In this document: positions 1 to 11,279 of the stretch, one piece after another
Layout of the letters: each line of letters starts with the position of its first letter
How positions within the stretch are numbered: position 1 is the first letter of the stretch
NCBI GenBank assembly: GCA_030789695.1
Contig: CM061142.1
Coordinates: 357,963,486-358,027,485, forward strand
Source of the DNA: Scilla litardierei
Taxonomy: Eukaryota > Streptophyta > Magnoliopsida > Asparagales > Asparagaceae
Reading direction: 5' to 3'
DNA length: 64,000 nt
Position numbers and translations under genes: made by a program
The notes under the pieces: model-generated
Seen by the model: the letters and a program-made list of their open reading frames with translations, nothing else
Told to the model about the DNA's origin: nothing
The model's database searches: none

Positions 1-898
1 GGTGGTCGAGCCTCGCAGAGTGCCTCTGGTTCGGAAATGGCCATACGGGATCCCTTCGTGGGATATGGGGGGTCGTCGAGCCCGAGCTGTGAGGGCACCC
101 TCCTTCGTTTCAAGAGGACCCAAGAGGAGGTCGAGGCGTATCCAGATGACCGTCTCCATAAGTTCCCTTTTCGAGTAGGCTGCGACCGTCTCCATAAGAT
201 GCGCCTCGCCGAGTATTGCATGTTACCGCGCGATCGTGAATCTTTGACTCGCGTGGGGGCGGAACGGTTGTGTGGCTCTGCTATATGGCACGTCGTGCAG
301 GTAAGCCGGTTCTCTTGCCTCGCCCTTAGGCTTTCTTTATTCGTGCCCTGCTAATTTGGGTCTTCTGTAGATGGTTACGGAACTGGATGCCCTGCGGGGT
401 CGCACTCCTGTGGCCGTCACCAGAGCGTCTCTTGAGGTAACGAGGGCGAACCTCGGCGAGGTCAAAGCGAAGCTGAGGGATGTGGAAGCGGAGCTAGAGA
501 GGGTTAGGAAGGCCTATGAGGTGGAGAAGGGGCGGGCCGTGTACTTTGATTCGTTAAAAGCAACGGTTGAGAGCGAACTCCTAGAAGTAACGCGGGAGAT
601 GGATGACCTCCGGTCGAAGCACACCGCAGAGTTGGTTAGCAAGGAGGCGGTGATCGGGGTACAGAGGCGGCAAATAGCAGGCCTACAGGAAGCCCTTGAG
701 GCAGAGAAAAGGGAGAGGGGTGTCGTGGCGCGGCGGCTGGAGGAAAAACGGGAAGTTGAAGGCGAAATGATCGAGGCCGCTATCCGCCGCTATCATGACG
801 AGCATAATGTGCCGATGTTGCAAGAGGCTAGGGATGCGGGAGTTCGCCAGGTGGCAAGAGATGTGAGGGCTCAGTCGGCTGAGAGGCGGCACCGCTAA
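1..898 (+). CDS. Putative 'gypsy-type transposon' protein (Transposase_28-like), copy 1, C-terminal part
   Basis: The reading frame is open from base 1, so the N-terminus lies outside the window. Exon 1 appears to end at 300, a GTAAGC donor starts at 301, and the intron ends with TTCTGTAG at 370; exon 2 is 371-898. The exon 1 product is clearly related to the copy at about 3100-3380: both share the spacing of SCE, LxRFK, EVE(A/G)YPD, LPRDR and LCG(S/T)A. Exon 2 is about 175 residues of heptad-rich, charged sequence (ELDALRG, EVKAKLRDVEAELERV), a probable coiled coil. The function is unknown. Plant proteins of this type are annotated as retrotransposon-derived and occur antisense inside Tat elements. 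No stop or frameshift is seen in this part. Confidence 0.6.
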
Positions 899-1911
899 GA
901 AAGTGGGTTTGGGGAATCATGTACCTTCTTGTGTGAGGGTTATAACCAATGTTTTGTTTTAGTGTGTGGAAGGTTCAATGTATAGCATTGCTATTTGGGC
1001 AAATGCATTGTATTGGTCTTGTATCGAACTGTATTCTTCCTTGTTGTGTCCATAGACCGCCAGTTTTGTGAGGGACGTAACTGCTCCCAACTTCGCTCTG
1101 CCGAGAATATTCGGGTCGTCGGGAGAGGGAAGTTGAGATATATCGCGTTTAGCAGGGGTTTGCTCGGAAACCCAGTGTGATTCCCGGTGGATCAGAGGTG
1201 GGGTGAGGTTGCTTGGTCCGTACGAACGTTTGCTAAGCATTGAAACCGAGATCCAGAATTGATTGAGCGGTGGATTCTTGTTTCGGCCGCCCCGACGGAG
1301 GTAGGACTCATCTTTGGTACGAGCGACGCCTTCTTGTTTCTGCCGCCCCGACGTCGGTCGGACTCAGCCTTGGAATGAGCGGCGCATTCTTGTTTTGGCT
1401 GCCCCGACGGAGGTCGGACTCAGCCTCCAGACGAGCGGCGCATAGAAAGAAGAGGCGAAGGGTGGAGTAATTTCAAATGGGGGTAATCATTTTGCCGGGA
1501 TTTGGGTGGGAATTGAAGGGGCCTGTTGGCGATCGCATGACTAGACGTCAGCCTGGAGAATCGACGGCGGGCGGGAATCAAAGCGACCCGACCACTTCAA
1601 AGCGGACGCGTGGCAGAAGTGACGGCTGCCATTATGCGAGGCGTCAGACCACGTGGATCGATGCTGGATAGAGAACGGATTGATGACACGTGTCATGAGG
1701 TCGACGGTCACGATGCTTTGCATAGTCGCGTAAAAAGATGTCAGGGAGGGGAGCGAAGCAAAGCTGATTGTTGGGCGAAGGTTTTGCAAGCGGCTGGAGC
1801 TTGTCGGAGATTTCATTATCCTTGTCGGAGTCGTCCTCGTGGGAGCGGTCTCCGACGTAGCTAAGCCGTCCGAGTCGTCGGAGCCCATTAGGTAAGAGGT
1901 CCGTTTTATAG
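899..1911. other. Spacer between the two antisense-ORF copies
   Basis: This is GC-moderate sequence downstream of copy 1 and upstream of copy 2. It holds the short tandem repeat at 1272-1443 and otherwise nothing I recognise. The stretch 1480-1911 directly precedes the start of copy 2 and may hold its promoter or leader, but I see no clear TATA box. Confidence 0.5.
1272..1443 (+). repeat. Three tandem copies of a ~56-bp repeat
   Basis: Three successive units each begin TTCTTGTTTYGGCYGCCCCGAC and continue through GGTMGGACTCA to GAGCGRCGC. The units differ by several substitutions, so the triplication is not recent. It lies between the two antisense ORF copies. Confidence 0.8.
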
Positions 1912-4135
1912 ATGTCTTCCTCGACGTCTTCGTTTCGTGGTCAGGGGTCGAGGGTGGTTGGGGAAGGGAGCTCCGCCGCGGAGACTGGAGAGGTGCCCCT
2001 CGAGATTGCGGGCGTGAAGTCGGTGTTGAAGAAGTCCATCGCAGAGATCTTCGAGATGTATGTCAGGCCACTGTATTATGTTCGTGAACCGGAGCCGCAA
2101 GAGAGGGTATGTTTCGCGGGCGACCGTGAGGTGGGAGTGTATGTGTCCTCATTCAAGCAAGGGTTGCGCTTTCCCCCCATCCATTCTTGCTAGATGTGTT
2201 GAACTTCCTGGGGCTGCCCTTGTATCGCCTGATGCCCAATGCCATTATTGTCGTTGTGGGATTCCTAGTGCTATGCGTGAGCAACCAGGTTCGCCCCTCG
2301 CTGTCCTGATTTCGCTATTTCTTCTCGGTGAAGAGGTTGGGGTCCTGCTATTATCTCTCTGCGAAGAAGAGCCATCCGCTCATTAGGGGGTTGCCCGGGA
2401 AGATTAAGTTGTGGCACCAGCAGTATGTGTTTGTGAGCGTGTCGGAGGATGTGTTGATGAGATCTGATTGGGCGGAGCTGAATCCCGAAGCGAAGGAGGG
2501 GGTTGAATTGGGGGATGAGGAGAAAATGGTGGCCCAGCTTCTAATGGCGATACCGATGGAGGGCCGAGATTACCAGATGCTCCCCCGGGCTGAGATGATA
2601 GCGTCGAACATCTGGCCCGAAGGTACAACAGATTTTGGTATTAGTGCATCTGAAGTGCTTACCCTGAACTTTCTTTCTTTGGCAGGTCGCACGATGAGTT
2701 TGTCCCTGGACGAGATAATGAAACGAGCCGCGGAGCAGGCGGGGCGAACGTCGAAAAGGACGGTCCCTAAGAGGTTGCGAGAGGAAGGAGCGGTGGGGAG
2801 TTCGACGGGGGTGCAGGCGTCCACGAAGAGGAGGAAGCTGCCTGCAAGCTCGTTTGTCCCCGATGCTCCGGGGCAGGGGAAAACCGGTCGGCAGGGGGGT
2901 GGGTCCGGGGATGGGATCGCAAACCCCTTCATTGACCTGGAGGGCGGGGACGAAGGGTCGACTGGGGGAGGGGTGGAGGCCCCCGGGGCATGGTCATCTA
3001 GCCCCCGAGTACCCGCTGAAGTGGAAGGGGTAGCCGTTACCGATCAGCAGGGGTGGGCCGAGACATCGGGTGGTCCGGTTGAGTCCGCCGGCTGGGACAG
3101 TTGGCCCTACGGCTGTCCGTTGTTTGGTCTGGAGAGGGCCACCAAACCCAGCTGTGAGGTCTCGTTGGTCCGTTTTAAGGAGAATAGGACCGAAGTCGAG
3201 GGTTATCCTGATGAAGCTCTTTATAGGGCGCCGTTCAAGGTGAGGGATGATGAGTCCGTGTTCAAGGATGGGGGCGTGGCGGCGAGGCTGGCGGAGAATA
3301 TTTTCTTACCTCGCGATAGGGTGGCGCTGGAGGCGGTGGAGCCCGAGGGGCTGTGCGGAACCGCGGTGTTGCGCGGCGTCCAGGTAGGTTTTGCAAGCCG
3401 GGTGATGTTTGCCAGTGCGTTTTATTGAACGCCGTAAAGAGGTTCTTTATATATTTTTTGCAGGCAATCAATTTGATGCTTGGAGTGATGAGGCACGTGC
3501 CGGCCATACACAAGGCCGAGGGTGCCATAGCTAGAGTGGCGGCCGAGTTTGCCGCCTTTCGCGAGAGTGCGGGTGAGGGAATGGCCAAGGAGAGGGAGCG
3601 ATGCGGTCAACTCGAGGTGGAGGTAGAGCGTCTGAAGGCGGTCCTAGCCGATCGTGAGGAGCAGGCGACCGCGGCTAGAGAGAGGTTAAAAGAGCTGGAG
3701 GAGGCCCTTGGGAGGGAGGAAGAGCGTACGGTGGGTCTGTCTGGTCGTGCAAAGGCCGCCGAGGAGGAGTTGGCTCGCAAGGTCGATGAATTTCTCTCGT
3801 ACCAGGACACGACCGTCATCCCTGCCCTCGCAGATGCGATGTTCTGGGGCATGGAGACAGGACGGGCGGAGGGGTGTGAGGCCTGCTTGGTCCGGATAAA
3901 GGAGAGGGTGGCGATCCTGTCCCTGCCAGTCGAGCTCGACCTCGACGGACTCACGGCTTGCAGCGATGAGGAGGGGGACGGCGAGGCAGAGGTCGGCGAG
4001 GGAGGGGAGGACGTCGAGGTAGGGACCGGCGAGGCGGGGGGATGGATTTCCCTGAAGGGGACGAGAAGGATGTCGCGACTGGGGGTACGTCGTCGGCGCG
4101 GAGAATGTAACCGAGTAGTTTTGTATAGGTGTTAG
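1912..4135 (+). pseudogene. Putative 'gypsy-type transposon' protein (Transposase_28-like), copy 2, broken
   Basis: The start at 1912 opens with a Ser-rich stretch (MSSSTSSFRG), then residues resembling the plant Transposase_28 / putative gypsy-type transposon family (ERVCFAGDREVGVYVSSFK, GLRFP). The frame breaks near 2171, where the related peptide HPFLLDVLNFLGLPLY continues in another frame, and shifts again near 2310. It then runs on as KKSHPLIRGLPGKIKLWHQQ to a low-complexity Gly/Ser/Pro linker. An intron is likely at 3384-3463 (GTAGGTTTT to TTTTTTGCAG), and a short one may end at 2685. The last exon is a long coiled coil (KERERCGQLEVEVERLKAVL) with an acidic tail. It lies antisense to the Tat element. 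The frameshifts make this copy non-functional unless they are sequence errors. Confidence 0.6.
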
Positions 4136-5549
4136 GAAAGAAAGAAAGTAAGTAAAGTTTTGTGGGGTTGATACCCGTACTTTTTTGTAATCTTCGAACT
4201 TTGAGTGTGTGGAAATTCACTTTCATGGTTAGGTTTTGGTATTGTTGTCTCTTAGCCCGGCGTTGGTCGAGCCGCGTTTATTCCCTTTATTTAGGATAGT
4301 GCGCCCTCAAAGTTTTCGACCGGATATACTTTTTCCCTCGCCCGCACCGGGGTGGCGGGGGGCAGTGAGGGGCGTGGTGTAGAGCTCGTCCCCCCTCTTT
4401 TCGGGGGTCATTCTCATGTCTGAGTGCGCCTAAGTTACTGCTAGTTGTCTACTGGGAGTGGTCTTTTCATTAGCTTTTATTAGAATGCAATAAACAAGAC
4501 AGGTACCGGGTATGGTATATAGGTCGGTCCGTGGGCGAACTGTCGAGCCGTTCTAGTTGGGTGGACGCCCTCGCTTCATTTGGCGTGTCCCTCTCCGTCT
4601 TCGTGCCCCTGAAGGGGTGCTGGGTCGCTTCAGAGGGAGTGTCGTGCCGACGTCGGGGGCGGTTGCGGCTGCTCTATACTCCGTTCCAGAATTGGGGGGA
4701 GAGGGAGTCCTTGGTGGTTGTTCTATCCCGCAGGGCTTTGTCCCGCATGTCGGCTGGAGTAGCAGTGGGGCGGGTGTGGGAAGGGGTGGTCTTCCCCCGA
4801 TCCGTATCTCTCCCTGGCATATGTGGTACAGGAGAAGCCGAGGGGTGGAAGGCGGGGCGCTACAGATGTAAGTGGAATAGCCTATCGACGTGCTCCGGTG
4901 CGGGGTGCGAGTTCCCTAATGCTGGGGCGATTTCGGCGGGTGCTGGGGTGCCCGATGGGGTGATTTGGCAGGTTAGTCCCGTCCATCGGGTTGTCGGCCA
5001 GCCGCGCCTGTGCCCTCGGGGCGTCCGTGGAGGGGGCACGGTATGCCATTGGAGCTCCTGTTTCAGTGTCTCAAGTTGTCCAAGGGAAAGCCGGGAGCTA
5101 CTGGCCGGGTGCCCCTCGTGTAAGAGGAGTATCCTATCGGGGGTCATCGCGTCGGGGGAGACTGCCTACCAGAGCAGTAGGCATTCCTCGCATTTTCCGC
5201 ACCTTCTTGGGGGGAGGGCGTGGCAGAGGGGTTGGGCATCCCTTGATTTATTTCTTTCGTCCCCTCCCTTTGAAGGGACTGAGGGGCGTAGTTATAAAGG
5301 TGTAGCTTTTGCCTTCCCCCTCCCCCTAACACGACGAGCTGGAGCCAGCTTGGAGTCGTGTCCCTTGGAAACTGCTCCTGACGGGTGGTGCTCGATGTGA
5401 CTCGTCAACTCCAGTTTTTTAGAGGGCGTGCTGTTGTCAGTGGCACTTGCCCCGAGCGTCTTTTTTGGTTTGACATGTCCTTTCGGTTGTCGGCTTTATT
5501 GGTGTCAGATGTTGCTCATCAATGATGGCCCTGCTCGAGGGTTGCTTGC
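4136..5549. other. Non-coding GC-rich stretch between antisense ORF and satellite
   Basis: There is no recognisable protein or RNA here. A 289-codon open frame at 4531-5400 has no family resemblance and is probably a by-product of high GC content. By position this is part of the untranslated region of the Tat element. Confidence 0.5.
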
Positions 5550-8231
5550 CCTGGAGGTCTTCTTTGGTGGGGGGAAGCAAGCGCGTAGCTCGGCCCGTGC
5601 CCCTCTCTGGTTTGGGTGGCAAGGATTGGTCCTGCCCCGGAGTCTTTGAGAGGGCGGGTATTGGGCCGTCGCCTCCCCGCAGCCTCTATAGTCGGACGGG
5701 TATTGGGCCGTCGCCTACCCCGCATATGGCGCTCTGGTTTGGGTGGCTAAGCTCCGTAAGCTTGCCCCGGAGGTCTTCTTGGGTGGGGAAGAGCGAGCGC
5801 GTAGCTCGGCACGTGCCCCTCTCCGGTTTGGGTGGCGAGGATTGGTCCTGCCCCGTAGTCTTTGAGAGGGCGGGTATTGGGCCGTCGCCTCCCCGCAACC
5901 TCTATAGTCGGATGGGTATTGGGCCATCGCCTACCCCGCATATGGCGCTCCGATTTGGGTGGCTAAGCTCCGTAAGCTTGCCCCGGTGGTCTTCTTTTGT
6001 GGGGGGAGCGAGCGCGTAGCTCGGCCCGTGCCCCTCTCCGGTTTGGGTGGCGAGGATTGGTCCTGCCCCGGAGTCTTTGAGAGGGCGGGTATTGGGCCGT
6101 CGCCTCCCAGCAGCCTCTATAGTCGGACGGGTATTGGGCCGTCGCCTACCCCGCATATGGCGCTCCGGTTTGGGTGGCTAAGCTCCGTACGCTTGCCCCG
6201 GAGGTCTTCTTTGGTGGGGGGAGCGAGCACGTAGCTCGGCCCGTGCACCTCTCCGGTATGGGTGGCGAGGATTGGTCCTGCCCCGGAGTCTTTGAGAGGG
6301 CGGATATTGGGCCATCGCCTCCTCGCAGCCTCTATAGTCGGACGGGTATTGGGCCGTCGCCTACCCCGCATATGGCGCTCCGGTTTGGGCGGCTAAGCTC
6401 CGTAAGCTTGCCCCGGAGGTCTTCTTTGGCGGGGGGAGCGAGCGCGTAGCTCGGCCCGTGCCCCTCTCCGGTTTGGGTGGCGAAGATTGGTCATGTCCTG
6501 GAGTCTTTGAGAGGGCGGGTATTGGGCCGTCGCCTCCCCGCAGCCTCTATAGTCGGACAGGTATTGGGCCGTCGCATACCCCGTATATGGCGCTCCGGTT
6601 TGGGTGGCTAAGCTCCGTAAGCTTGCCCCGGAGGTCTTCTTTGGTGGGGGGGAGCGAGCGCGTAGCTCGGCCCGTGCCCCTCTACGGTTTGGGTGGCGAG
6701 GATTGGTCCTGCCCCGGAGTCTTTGAGAGGGCGGGTATTGGGACATCGCCTCCCCGCAGCCTCTATAGTCGGACGGGTATTGGGCCATCGCCTACCCCGC
6801 ATATGGCGCTCCGGTTTGGGTGGCTAAGCTCCGTAAGCTTGCCCTGGAGGTCTTCTTTGGTGGGGGGAGCGATCGCGTAGCTCGGCCCGTGCCCCTCTCC
6901 GATTTGGGTGGCGAGGATTGGTCATGCCCCGGAGTCTTTGAGAGGGTGGGTATTGGGCCTTCGCCTCCCCGCAGCCTCTATAGTCAGACGGGTATTGGGC
7001 CGTCGCCTACCCCGCATATGACGCTCCAGTTTGGGCGGCTAAGCTCCGTAAGCTTGCCCCGGAGGTCTTCTTTGGTGGGGGGGAGCCAGCGCGTAGCTCG
7101 GCCCGTGCCCCTCTCTGGTTTGGATGGCGAGGATTGGTCCTACCCCGGAGTCTTTGAGAGGGCGGGTATTGGGCCGTCGCCTCCCCGCAGCCTCTATAGT
7201 CGGACGGGTATTGGGCCGTCGCCTACCCCGCATATGGCGCTCCGGTTTGGGTGGCTAAGCTCCGTATTCTTGCCCCGGAGGTCTTCTTTGGTGGGGGGAG
7301 CGAGCGCGTAGCTCGGCCCGTGCCCCTCTCCGGTTTGGGTGGCGAGGATTGGTCCTGCCCCGGAGTCTTTGAGAGGGCGGGTATTGGGCCGTCGCCTCCC
7401 CGCAGCCTCTATTGTCGGACGGGTATTGGGCCGTCGCCTACCCCGCATATGGCGCTCCGGTTTGGGTGGCTAAGCTTCGTAAGCTTGCCCCGGAGGTCTT
7501 CTTTGGTGGGGGGAAGCGTGCGCGTAGCTCGGCCCGTGCCCCTCTCCGGTTTGGGTGGCGAGGATTGGTCCTGCCCCGGAGTCTTTGAGCAGGCGGGTAT
7601 TGGGCCGTCGCCTCCCGCAGCCTCTATAGTCAGACGGGTATTGGGCCGTCGCCTACCCCGCATATGGCGCTCCGGTTTGGGTGGCTAAGCTCCGTAAGCT
7701 TGCCCCATAGGTCTTCTTTGGTAGGGGGAGCGAGCGCGTAGCTCGGCCCGTGCCCCTCTCCGGTTTGGGTGGCGAGGATTGGTCCTTCCCGGAGTCTTTG
7801 AGAGGGCGGGTATTGGGCCGTCGCCTCCCCGCAGCCTCTATAGTCGGACGGGTATTGGGCCGTCGCCTACCCCGCATATGGCACTCCGGTTTGGGTGGCT
7901 AAGCTTCGTAAGCTTGCCCCGGAGGTCTTCTTTGGTGGGGTGGAGCGAGCGCGTAGCTCGCCCCGTGCACCTCTTCGGTTTGGGTGGCGAGGATTGGTCT
8001 TGCCCCGGAGTCTTTGAGAGGGCAGGTATTGGGCCGTCGCCTCCTCGCAGCCTCTATAGTCGGACGGGTATTGGGCCGTCACCTACCCCGCATATGGCGC
8101 TCCGGTTTGGGTGGCTAAGCTCCGTAAGCTTGCCCCGGAGGTCTTCTTTGGTGGGGGGGAGCGAGCGCGTAGCTCGGCCCGTGCCCCTCTCCGGTTTGGG
8201 TGGCGAGGATTGGTCCTGCCCCGGAGTCTTT
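5550..8231. repeat. Satellite-like tandem array, ~215-bp unit, about 12.5 copies
   Basis: The marker AGTCTTTGAG recurs at about 5641, 5856, 6072, 6288, 6505, 6718, 6932, 7149, 7365, 7581, 7793 and 8008, with a last truncated copy at 8223. The mean spacing is about 215 bp. Each unit also contains GGGTATTGGGCCGTCGCCT twice, about 42 bp apart, so the monomer itself arose by an internal duplication. Copies are very similar, with scattered substitutions and small indels. The open frames that run through the array in several directions follow from the repeat and are not genes. The array lies between the protease and antisense ORF of the Tat element, the usual place for satellite-forming repeats in this lineage. 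Confidence 0.95.
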
Positions 8232-8322
8232 CATTTCTGGGCTGAAATTTTCATGTGGAGATGGCAAAATTCGAAGATGCAAAAGGGAAAAGGGTATTTC
8301 ATTCGAGACTTACAGTTTCTGA
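8232..8322. other. Junction between satellite and protease 3' region
   Basis: The array stops abruptly in mid-unit (GGAGTCTTTC) and AT-richer sequence of no recognised origin begins. This marks one breakpoint of the deletion that removed pol, or the normal edge of the array. Confidence 0.4.
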
Positions 8323-10082
8323 CTACATCACGACTGGTGTTCCGCGTTTTTCCAAGGGATTACCCCGCCCTCGTCGAGGGGGGCTGGGGTGGGCGCGACA
8401 GGTCTTGTCCCCCTTCCGCGGTGCCCTCAGTAGGAGCCAGCTTTTGATGGTAAGAGTCGTCCCACACCCTGTTGCGTCGACCCTCAGGTTCTGTTCTAGA
8501 CCCTTGTGCTTGGTCGATCCCACGTAGCAGCTCCTAGACAGCTTCTGGCTTCCCCACACGAACCCAACCCCTCGGGGGGTTTAGAACTTGACCATCTGGT
8601 GGAGCAGGCTGGGGAGCGCTCCGATGGCCGCCATGTAGGGTCGTCCTATGATCCCGTTGTATGCCGATGCAATGTCGACCACAACGAACAGAGTCATTCG
8701 GGTGACGACCTGCGGTTCTTCTCCGAGGGTTATTGGCAAGGTGATCACTCCTACAATAGGGGTCGAGTACCGGTGAAGCCGACGAGGGGTCCGGTGCAGG
8801 GTCTCAGGTCCGTCGGCCTTAACCCCATGTTTTCGATTTTGGACATGAGCAGGATGTCACAGGAGCTCCCCGTGTCGATCAGGAGGCGGCTGACGATGGC
8901 TGTCCCTATTTGGGCCTCGATGACGATGGCGTCGTCGTGGGGCAGCTCGACTCCCTCTAGATCCTTGTCGCTGAAAGTAATGGGAGGGTAGGTTATCCTT
9001 CTCCCCCTCGGATCCCCTCCAAGACCCACCGTCATCACTTGCCTCGCATACGCCTTTTTGATTGACGATGACGCTCCTCCGGAGGATGGCCCGCCGCATA
9101 TCGTGTTTATGCACATGACCGGTTTCGGGGGGAAAGGCTCTTCCCGCTCACCGTGTGTTGGAGGGTCTGCTCTCCGTGCCCTCCGGTGGTTCCCCTCCTC
9201 TCGGTCTGGTTTCCTGCCCCCGACGAAGCCCCTTAGGTGGCCCGCCTGGATCAGCCGCTCGATTTCCCTTTTGAGGGTGAAGCAGTCGTCGGTGTCATGG
9301 CCATGGTCCCGGTGGTATCGGCAGTATTTTCTGAAATCTCTCCGGGTCGGATCCGACTTCATTTCCTGAGGCGGCTCTGGCAGCAGTCCGGCTCTCGTCG
9401 CCGCGGCCATCACCTCGATCAGGGGGGCATTGAGCTGCATGAAATGCGCCCGTAGGGGGCCTTCTTGTCTCGGGACGACTCGGGTGGGCCATTGGGCCGG
9501 GGGGGCGAAGCCACTCCAAGGCGAGCCCCGGTCACACCCTCAGCCAAGGTAAGAAGAGGGGCACCGAGGTCGCGACCAGTTGGCCCAACCAAGGCGAAGC
9601 CTTTCGCGCTCGGCGATGATAAAGCGGAGCTGGTGGCGGGCGGTTTCTTCGTCCTGGTAGGCCCTCTTGGCGGTCTCGGCCGCTTCGTCCAAATGCCTTT
9701 GCACGACGGCCGCTTCCTCCCGGCGCCTCCACAGCCGCGCGACCTCCATTTCCTCTTCCAGGAGCTTCTGCTGGGCCACAACCTCCTTGGCGAGCCCCCT
9801 GTCTCCCCTCTCCTCCTCGAACTGAGGGTGGAGATTCCGTCTCACGTTCGGGGGCTCTGAGGGGTCGGGCGGTGGCTCCGCTCCCGCCGCCGCGTAGCCT
9901 CCCATCACCTGAGTGACGGCCTCGAAGCTCTTCAGGATTACGCGGGCCGAAGTATGGTCTGTCTCGGCGCCCATCCCCTGAGGGGGGTCGGGCGCCGAGG
10001 TGATTAGTAAAGAGAGTGGCTCTTGACCCTCGGGATCCCTGCCGTGGTCAGGGTTCCGAGTGATCGACATGGAGTCTAACAT
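8323..10082 (-). pseudogene. Tat-type gag-protease, frameshifted, gag core missing
   Basis: The likely start is ATG at 10082 (MLDSMSITRN), just inside the primer binding site. An N-terminal segment with coiled-coil character (LAKEVVAQQKLLEEEMEV) runs to about 9540. After that the frame changes several times. The zinc-knuckle-like RKYCRYHRDHGHDTDDCF and KREIERLIQAGHLRGFV sit at about 9230-9340. The protease follows, with the catalytic triplet in IDTGSSCDILL (near 8850). A 1-base shift lies near 8760, after GFTGTRP, and the frame then continues through IASAYNGIIGRPYM. A TAA at about 8581 lies just after the MVKF motif. The usual retrotransposon gag core is not visible between the N-terminal segment and the zinc knuckle, so part of gag is deleted. 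This copy cannot make a normal polyprotein. Confidence 0.8.
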
Positions 10083-10098
10083 GGGTGTGACCCTTCGG

Positions 10099-10116
10099 TT
10101 CCCACAGACGGCGCCA
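10099..10116 (-). other. Primer binding site of the Tat-like element
   Basis: On the minus strand the LTR ends CGTAACA, followed by two bases and then TGGCGCCGTCTGTGGGAA. This is the form of primer site common in plant Tat-type gypsy elements. I do not assign the tRNA. Confidence 0.8.
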
Positions 10117-10118
10117 AT

Positions 10119-11279
10119 TGTTACGAGGTGGAACTCACGTACAATGAATTTGTATTGAGTGGAACCAAGGGCACTGTGGTTATATTGATACGAGGGTTTA
10201 GGTGAGCTATTTAACAAGTGATTAGTGGGGTGAAGAGGCTAGACTTGTCGCCGGGGGTGTCCACGGAGTCAAATCTCATCGGACACGGTGGAAGAAGATC
10301 GGGTGGCGGGAGCCAGAGGTTGACGTCGACGAAGGGGTGAGCTTTCCTGCACCACGAGCAACTCGTCAGAAGGGCGGGGTTGGGATCCAACCCTTAGCCC
10401 CTCTGATGCCTAAGTCAGTAATAGGGCTTAAAGCATGGGCTAGGCACGCCGGTCAGACTGAGGGTGTGTCGACCGTACGTGGTGAGCTATAAGTGGGAGA
10501 ACAAAGATGTGGACGACCTTTGCCCTCGTGTGTGAATAATGGATTGAGAGAGAGAATTTGCCAACCTCCTCACCGTAAGAAGTGAGGAGGTATTTATACC
10601 TGATGAGAGATGACTAGGTGGGGCTGACCTGGCATGCTGACTCGACGTGCTGAGCTGGCTTGGTTGTCAACGGAAGCTTCGGACTAGGATGTCAGGAACA
10701 GGAGTGCCTGCCCTGCTTTTGTCAGACAGCGCAACGGCCAGGGGCACTTTTGTCAGGATGTCAGGGCCGAAAGCATTAGGTGTCAGGGGGCTCAGCGGCC
10801 AGGGGGCGCTTTGTCAGATGGTCGGGCGGCGTTAGTGTCAGTCGTGTCCTTACACTAGGTTGTTTGTCATACGTGATGAACTAAAGGTCTGGCTATGCTA
10901 TCCCCGGCGCCGTGGTTCATGGGGACCAGCCGGGCCGACCTGCTCGGGGGTTGTCCGGCCCGGCCGCGCCCCTTTTTGGTCGCGGGTCGTGGGCCGCTGG
11001 CAAGGAGGGATATGGGCCGCTGGCAAGGATGGATATGCACATGCCTACGTCAGCATCCCCGGTGGCACTGTCTGGGCACTCCCCAAGCGCGCTGCCCCTG
11101 GCGGGCCGAGCAACTGCGGTTGTACGCCTCGGCTGGGAGGGGGAGTGCTACGAGGTGCGCCCATTCCCGTGTAGCCACGGACCTCCGGGATGGCGGCCCT
11201 TTCACGAAGGGGTGAGTTAATGGGGTATGTCAGTGGATCTGGGCGGGAGTCGTACTCCTACGATCTTTAGGTCGTAACA
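10119..11279 (-). mobile_element. 5' LTR of the Tat-like element
   Basis: The ends form an exact 8-bp inverted repeat: TGTTACGA at 10119 and TCGTAACA ending at 11279, giving a 1161-bp LTR. On the minus strand a TATA box (GGTATAAATA) lies at 10600-10591. A cluster of short TGTCAG/TGTCAGG motifs at about 10690-10845 lies just upstream of it. The primer site follows the inner end. The flank CTAGA at 11280 begins the interrupted copia element. The partner target duplication is outside the window. Confidence 0.85.

Larger units (their letters stand above)
1..11279 (-). mobile_element. Tat-like Ty3/gypsy retrotransposon, pol-deleted, 3' end outside window
   Basis: Read on the minus strand the order is LTR (11279-10119), primer binding site, gag-protease (10082-8323), a 215-bp satellite (8231-5550), then two coding regions lying antisense to the element (4135-1912 and 898-1). 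The gag zinc-knuckle region and the protease are of the Tat type. No RT, RNase H or integrase is recognisable, so this is a deletion derivative or a non-autonomous element. Antisense ORFs and tandem repeats between pol and the 3' LTR are known features of Tat-lineage elements, so the whole block is read as one element. The 3' LTR would lie left of position 1. That all of 1-8231 belongs to the same insertion is inference. Confidence 0.6.

Noticed and set aside
4531..5400. 289-codon open frame
   Set aside because: High GC removes stops; no family resemblance, no clear start context, inside element non-coding DNA.
5522..8447. Many overlapping open frames of 60-220 codons on both strands
   Set aside because: They are translations of the 215-bp tandem array in several frames, with the same GIGPSPP-like repeat; not genes.
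10119..10854. Shorter version of the Tat LTR ending CCTTACA at 10854
   Set aside because: The end at 11279 gives an exact 8-bp inverted terminal repeat TGTTACGA/TCGTAACA, and the flank there falls directly into copia coding sequence.
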